Assembly: GCA_965243335.1 (NCBI GenBank)
Contig: OZ251545.1
Location: forward strand, 434,001 to 498,000
Reading direction: 5' to 3'
Source of the DNA: JAJDXW01 sp965243335
GTDB lineage: Bacteria; Pseudomonadota; Gammaproteobacteria; HK1
DNA length: 64,000 nucleotides
Shown: positions 60,871 through 64,000 of the stretch, piece after piece
How the letters are laid out: each line of letters starts with the position of its first letter
How positions within the stretch are numbered: position 1 is the stretch's first letter
Notes under the pieces: model-generated
Seen by the model: only the letters and a program-made list of their open reading frames with translations
What the model was told of the DNA's origin: nothing
Database searches by the model: none
Translations under genes and position numbers: made by a program

Positions 60871-61260
60871 ATGGAACAGGAAGCCCATCGGCGCGTCGAA
60901 GGCTCGCATCCGCAGGAGACGCGCAAACTCAGCCAGGAGACGAAGGCCATCCTCGCGGGCGCGACGTCCATCATCGTGCTGCTGCTGGGTCTGCTGGTCA
61001 CCAGCGTGCTCACGAGCGCCCGCATCGAAGATCGGCTCGAAGCTCGGATCGACCAGGTGCAGACGGAGGCGCGCAGCGACCGGGAGGCTTGGCAAGCCGA
61101 GGCGCGCAGCGACCGGGCGGCCTGGCAAGCCGAGGCGCGCGCGGTGCGCGCGGAGGTCAGGGCCGACCGGGAGGATTTCCAACGCCAGATCCTGCGGCTC
61201 ACGGAGGCGCAGGTCCGCACCGCGGCCGTCGTCGAGCAGATGCAGGCGACGAGCCGGTAG
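60871..61260 (+). CDS. Small membrane-anchored coiled-coil protein, copy 2
   Basis: 129 residues, near-identical to the protein at 58829 over the N-terminus, membrane helix and C-terminus; it has an additional EARSDREAWQA unit, so the coil has two 11-residue repeats where copy 1 has one. The conserved region begins before the gene (from about 60784), including the same ribosome site AGGGAGG. It lies downstream of the toroid gene. Confidence 0.75.
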   Translation: MEQEAHRRVEGSHPQETRKLSQETKAILAGATSIIVLLLGLLVTSVLTSARIEDRLEARIDQVQTEARSDREAWQAEARSDRAAWQAEARAVRAEVRADREDFQRQILRLTEAQVRTAAVVEQMQATSR

Positions 61261-61370
61261 GGCGGCCAGGCGCTGCCGCGACCGGGCCCCCGCCGCGCGG
61301 CCACGCACCGCGGCTGGACGAAGCCGACCTGCAACCGGTCGCCTCGACCGGGGGGCCAACCGGCGGCAAG

Positions 61371-61431
61371 CACGGGAGCGAAGAGGCCCGTGCGATCTTC
61401 GGGCGAAAGTCCCCGCCGCGCACATGCCTCT
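61371..61431 (+). repeat. Hairpin-plus-tail intergenic repeat after coil copy 2
   Basis: CACGGG...CCCGTG makes a 6-bp stem at 61371-61392, and GGGCGAAAGTCCCCGCCGCG followed by CACATGCCTCTCC is the tail. It lies 3' of coil copy 2. Confidence 0.6.
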
Positions 61432-61484
61432 CCGCAAGACCCCGGCTTGCGCTCCGGACGGCGGCGAAGGGCTACAATGCCGGC

Positions 61485-62519
61485 ATGGCCAGCATGGAAA
61501 CCCCCTTCGCCGCGCCGCCCGTGCGGCAAGAGCAGGAGCCGGAGGCGGGCACGGAAAGGCCCGTTGCGCGGCGGGGACGCCCGGCGCTCGCGGAGCTCAA
61601 GTTCCCCGGCTGCGACCCCCTCCCCATGTCGCTCGCCGAGTACCGGACGTTCGACGGGCGGCTGGAGCTCTGGGACGCCGAGACCCGCACCGCCTGGATG
61701 GTGCGCGAGGGGCCTACCTGGGAGCACGAAGGCCCGGGGCAGACCCTCGGGGAGCTGGCCGCCCTCATCGGCGCCGTGCGCGGCTCCCCGATCAAGTGCT
61801 ATGGCGCGATGGGCCTCGTCCAGGGCCACGAGGCCGGCCGGCGCCGGCGCGTGCTGCATCCGGACCAGAGCGTGTACCTTCACCCGTCGCTGGTGGAGCA
61901 GGAGTTCGCGGACCGGCTGCTGGTGGTCGGGCGCACCTTCCCGGACGTGGTCCTGGAGGTGGACCATACGACGGACGTGCGGCCGGGCAAGCTCCGGCTG
62001 TACGAGGCTTGGGGCGTTCCGGAGCTGTGGGTGGAGGTTCCGGACCAGGGCGCGTGGAGCCGCCCGGCGAGCCTTACGCCGGGGCTGACGATCCATCTGC
62101 TGAGGGACGGCGCGTACCGGGTCTCCCCGGTGAGCCGGGCGTTCCCCGGCTGGCGGGCGGAGGACGCCCACGAGGCGATGAACGAATTCGTGCCCTCGGC
62201 GCGGACGTACGCGATCGTCGAACGCCTTGGCCGGAGGTTCGGGGCGCGCGAAGGCACTGGCCCGGACGACCATCCCCTGATGCGTTCCATGCGGGACCAG
62301 AGCCACGCGAAGGGCCACGCGGAAGGCTTGTTGGAAGGCGAGGCGAAGGGCCGTGCGAAGACGGTGCGCCAGATACTGAGGTCGCGGGGCATCGAGGTCT
62401 CGCCAGGGTTCCCCGCCGACGCGCCGGGGTTCGATCAGTCCTCCGAAGACGCGGTCGTGGCCGCCGCTCTCGCCTGTCGAAGCGAGGGGGATTTCCGCGC
62501 CCGCCTCGGCGCCCGCTGA
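61485..62519 (+). CDS. Uma2-family putative restriction-endonuclease-like protein
   Basis: A PD-(D/E)XK-like Uma2 (DUF820) protein: FPDVVLEVDHTTDVRPGKLR then EAWGVPELWVEVP, with Asp/Glu/Lys in the expected order near residues 155-195. The C-terminus is extended by a helix rich in EGLLEGEAKGRAK repeats. ATG 61485 follows a TACAAT at 61473-61478; if that is a -10 box the transcript would start at or near the ATG, so it would be leaderless. The function of the family is unsettled. 344 residues. Confidence 0.8.
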   Translation: MASMETPFAAPPVRQEQEPEAGTERPVARRGRPALAELKFPGCDPLPMSLAEYRTFDGRLELWDAETRTAWMVREGPTWEHEGPGQTLGELAALIGAVRGSPIKCYGAMGLVQGHEAGRRRRVLHPDQSVYLHPSLVEQEFADRLLVVGRTFPDVVLEVDHTTDVRPGKLRLYEAWGVPELWVEVPDQGAWSRPASLTPGLTIHLLRDGAYRVSPVSRAFPGWRAEDAHEAMNEFVPSARTYAIVERLGRRFGAREGTGPDDHPLMRSMRDQSHAKGHAEGLLEGEAKGRAKTVRQILRSRGIEVSPGFPADAPGFDQSSEDAVVAAALACRSEGDFRARLGAR

Positions 62520-62707
62520 TCCTGCCGCCCGAGGAAGGCGTCGTCCCAGCCAATGGAGACGACGGGCCACTGAAGCCGCTCCGTCCGCCGCACCGCCTCC
62601 GGCGCCCGGCCCCCGGCGCTCTCCGGCTCCGCGTCCGCGGCCGGGGGCCGGCGGGAGACGAGGGCTGGGGTCGGCGTATCCTTCTCCAAAGCAGATCGAG
62701 GTGACGG

Positions 62708-63949
62708 ATGCTGTCTGATTACGGCAAGCTCCACGTCTCCAGCGCCGACTACACCGAGCTGCGGCCCGACAGCGTCGCCGCGGCGGCGCAGGGCTGGCGC
62801 ACCGCGCTGGCCGAAGGGCGCGCCCTGCGGGTGCGGGGCAGCGGGCACGGGCTGTCCGGCGCCACCCTGCCCCGCACGGGCGAGACGCTGCTGCACACCC
62901 GCGGCCTCGACCACTACCGCATCGAGGCTCCCGGCCTGATCACCGTCGGCGGCGGCGCGGTCCTGTGGGACGTCCGCGACTTCGTGGCCCGGCGGGGCTG
63001 GCGCCTCCCCGTCTGCAACGGCGGCGGGGCAGGCCCCACCGTCGGCGGCTTCGCGAGCGCGGGCGGGGTGAATTCGCTGCGGGTGCCGGTGGACGAGCAT
63101 GGGAATCCGGGGGCGCCGCAAGTGCTCGGCCCGGTGTCGGCGTACGAACGGCACGGCGGATTCTGGGCCCAGGTTGCGAAGCTCACGATCATCGACGGGC
63201 GCGGCGCGGTGCGCGACGTCCTCCCCGGCGACGAGGACTTCCCCTGGATGTTCGCCTCCATGGGGCAGCTCGGCCTGATCCTCGAGGCGACGTTGCGCCT
63301 CCTGCCGCAACCGGGCGCGGCCGACGCGTTGCCGGTGGGCGCCGCCGGCCGGATCCCGGTGTCGAACCCGATCGATCCGAACGAAGCCGACGCGGCGGCG
63401 CCCGCGCAAGGCGTCGACCGGATGTACTGGTTCACCGCGTTCGCGCCGGTGGACGAGGAAGACGCCGTCTGGCGGACGATCGGGGACTGGAGCCGTGCGC
63501 ACCGCGGCGCGCTGCGCCCCAACGCCGGCCGGGTCGGCCCGCTTCAGGACGGTCATACGATCGGGTATCGCTATCTCGTGCGGCGCAAGGCCCCCACCCC
63601 TCCGCTTCTGTATCCGCGCGACGAGGACTTCCTGGCCCTGGGCGTGACGGCCGTCTGCGCGGGGGTCGGGACCGACGCGGGCGATGCGGCGCTGGCGGAG
63701 GCCGATCGGGATTTCGCCGCCCGGATCGCGGCCAAGGGCTGGACGCTCTACTGCCAGGCGGAGAACCTGGCCCGATCGGTCGACTTCCGAAGCCACTGGG
63801 GGGAGGAGCGCTGGCGGCGGTTTTGCGCGCTGAAGGCCAGGTTCGACCCCGACGGGCGGATCAACGCGGGCGAGGCGCCGGCGGAAGGGGGGCCGCCGCC
63901 GATGCTGGCCGCCCGGATGCGCACGCGCCCCGAGATGAAGTCAGGGTGA
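62708..63949 (+). CDS. FAD-linked oxidase (PCMH type)
   Basis: A PCMH-type FAD-binding domain: RVRGSGHGLSGATLP near residue 42, where the His could carry covalent flavin as in berberine-bridge-like oxidases, and a GGGAGPTVGGFASAGGVNS loop near 100. 413 residues. RBS GAGGTGA precedes ATG 62708. Such enzymes oxidise alcohols, sugars or lactones, and occasionally natural-product intermediates. Its place in the RiPP locus makes it a possible tailoring enzyme, though it may be unrelated. Its end contains the last shared box. Confidence 0.85.
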   Translation: MLSDYGKLHVSSADYTELRPDSVAAAAQGWRTALAEGRALRVRGSGHGLSGATLPRTGETLLHTRGLDHYRIEAPGLITVGGGAVLWDVRDFVARRGWRLPVCNGGGAGPTVGGFASAGGVNSLRVPVDEHGNPGAPQVLGPVSAYERHGGFWAQVAKLTIIDGRGAVRDVLPGDEDFPWMFASMGQLGLILEATLRLLPQPGAADALPVGAAGRIPVSNPIDPNEADAAAPAQGVDRMYWFTAFAPVDEEDAVWRTIGDWSRAHRGALRPNAGRVGPLQDGHTIGYRYLVRRKAPTPPLLYPRDEDFLALGVTAVCAGVGTDAGDAALAEADRDFAARIAAKGWTLYCQAENLARSVDFRSHWGEERWRRFCALKARFDPDGRINAGEAPAEGGPPPMLAARMRTRPEMKSG

Positions 63950-63988
63950 AATCAGGGTTGCCGTCCGCCTTCCTCCCTCCCCTATAAT
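63948..63988 (+). promoter_or_regulatory. Shared promoter-like box 6 at the right edge
   Basis: GAAATCAGGGTTGCCGTCCG gives TTGCCG at 63958-63963; a perfect TATAAT at 63983-63988 follows with a 19-base spacer. A partial extra copy GAAGTCAGGGT lies just before it. It overlaps the stop of the FAD oxidase gene and must serve a gene beyond the window. Confidence 0.7.
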
Positions 63989-64000
63989 TCCCCTCCCGTC

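Overview
The window is GC-rich, bacterial, and most likely from a gammaproteobacterium. The evidence is gene order: dapA-bamC, rodZ-hisS-yfgM-bamB-der, iscR-iscA-ndk-rlmN, and lptFG back to back with pepA-holC-valS are gammaproteobacterial neighbourhoods. Nothing in the sequence fixes a genus, and I saw no rRNA, tRNA or CRISPR array.

Layout. (1) 1-12.6 kb is a defence-type island. It starts with the AT-richer end of an unknown gene, then a TrlF-like PHP+ATPase protein with an AlbA_2/HATPase-type partner, a tightly coupled nucleotidyltransferase-SIR2 gene pair, and a PLD+SNF2 helicase. The nucleotidyltransferase-SIR2 pair is flanked by a ~140-bp fragment matching the 5' end of the helicase gene, which suggests insertion by recombination. 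(2) 13.1-17.1 kb is a three-gene molybdenum hydroxylase operon (FAD, 2Fe-2S and Mo subunits) of the form II / aldehyde-oxidase type. (3) 17.3-23.2 kb holds surface-polysaccharide genes (RfbA, SDR, GT2, WecA/WbpL-like GT4, WbpM/CapD-like dehydratase). (4) 23.5-43.3 kb is the housekeeping core: dapA-bamC; der, bamB, yfgM, hisS, rodZ, rlmN, ndk, iscA, iscR; lptG, lptF; pepA, holC, valS, nudix. Compared with the usual layout the isc/rodZ block lacks iscS, iscU, hscBA, fdx, pilF and ispG. (5) 43.4-51.8 kb is accessory metabolism: a 5'-truncated serine-glyoxylate aminotransferase, a PhyH-type dioxygenase, and a Rieske oxygenase-metA-P-loop ATPase-NIPSNAP gene row, then an MFS transporter and a Phd/PIN toxin-antitoxin pair.

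(6) 51.9 kb to the window end is the most interesting part: a modular ribosomal-peptide (RiPP) locus. Three precursors carry nitrile-hydratase-like (NHLP) leaders (53535, 55374, 59443) and short Trp-containing cores. Each is followed by a different candidate modifying gene: a ~380-aa protein of unknown family with two more paralogues nearby, a JmjC/cupin-type Fe(II) oxygenase, or a terpene-cyclase-like alpha-toroid protein. Each unit is preceded by the same promoter-like box (about AAATTAGGGTTGCCGCCC), and a sixth box lies at the right edge, so the locus continues beyond the window. No YcaO, LanM, radical-SAM maturase or NHLM transporter is visible here.

A family of intergenic repeats (a hairpin followed by a conserved tail ending near GCGCACATGCCTCGACC) occurs at eight places, each 3' of a gene and in that gene's orientation. 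One copy sits at the breakpoint of the truncated aminotransferase gene. Identities and alignments were made by eye; no database search was run.
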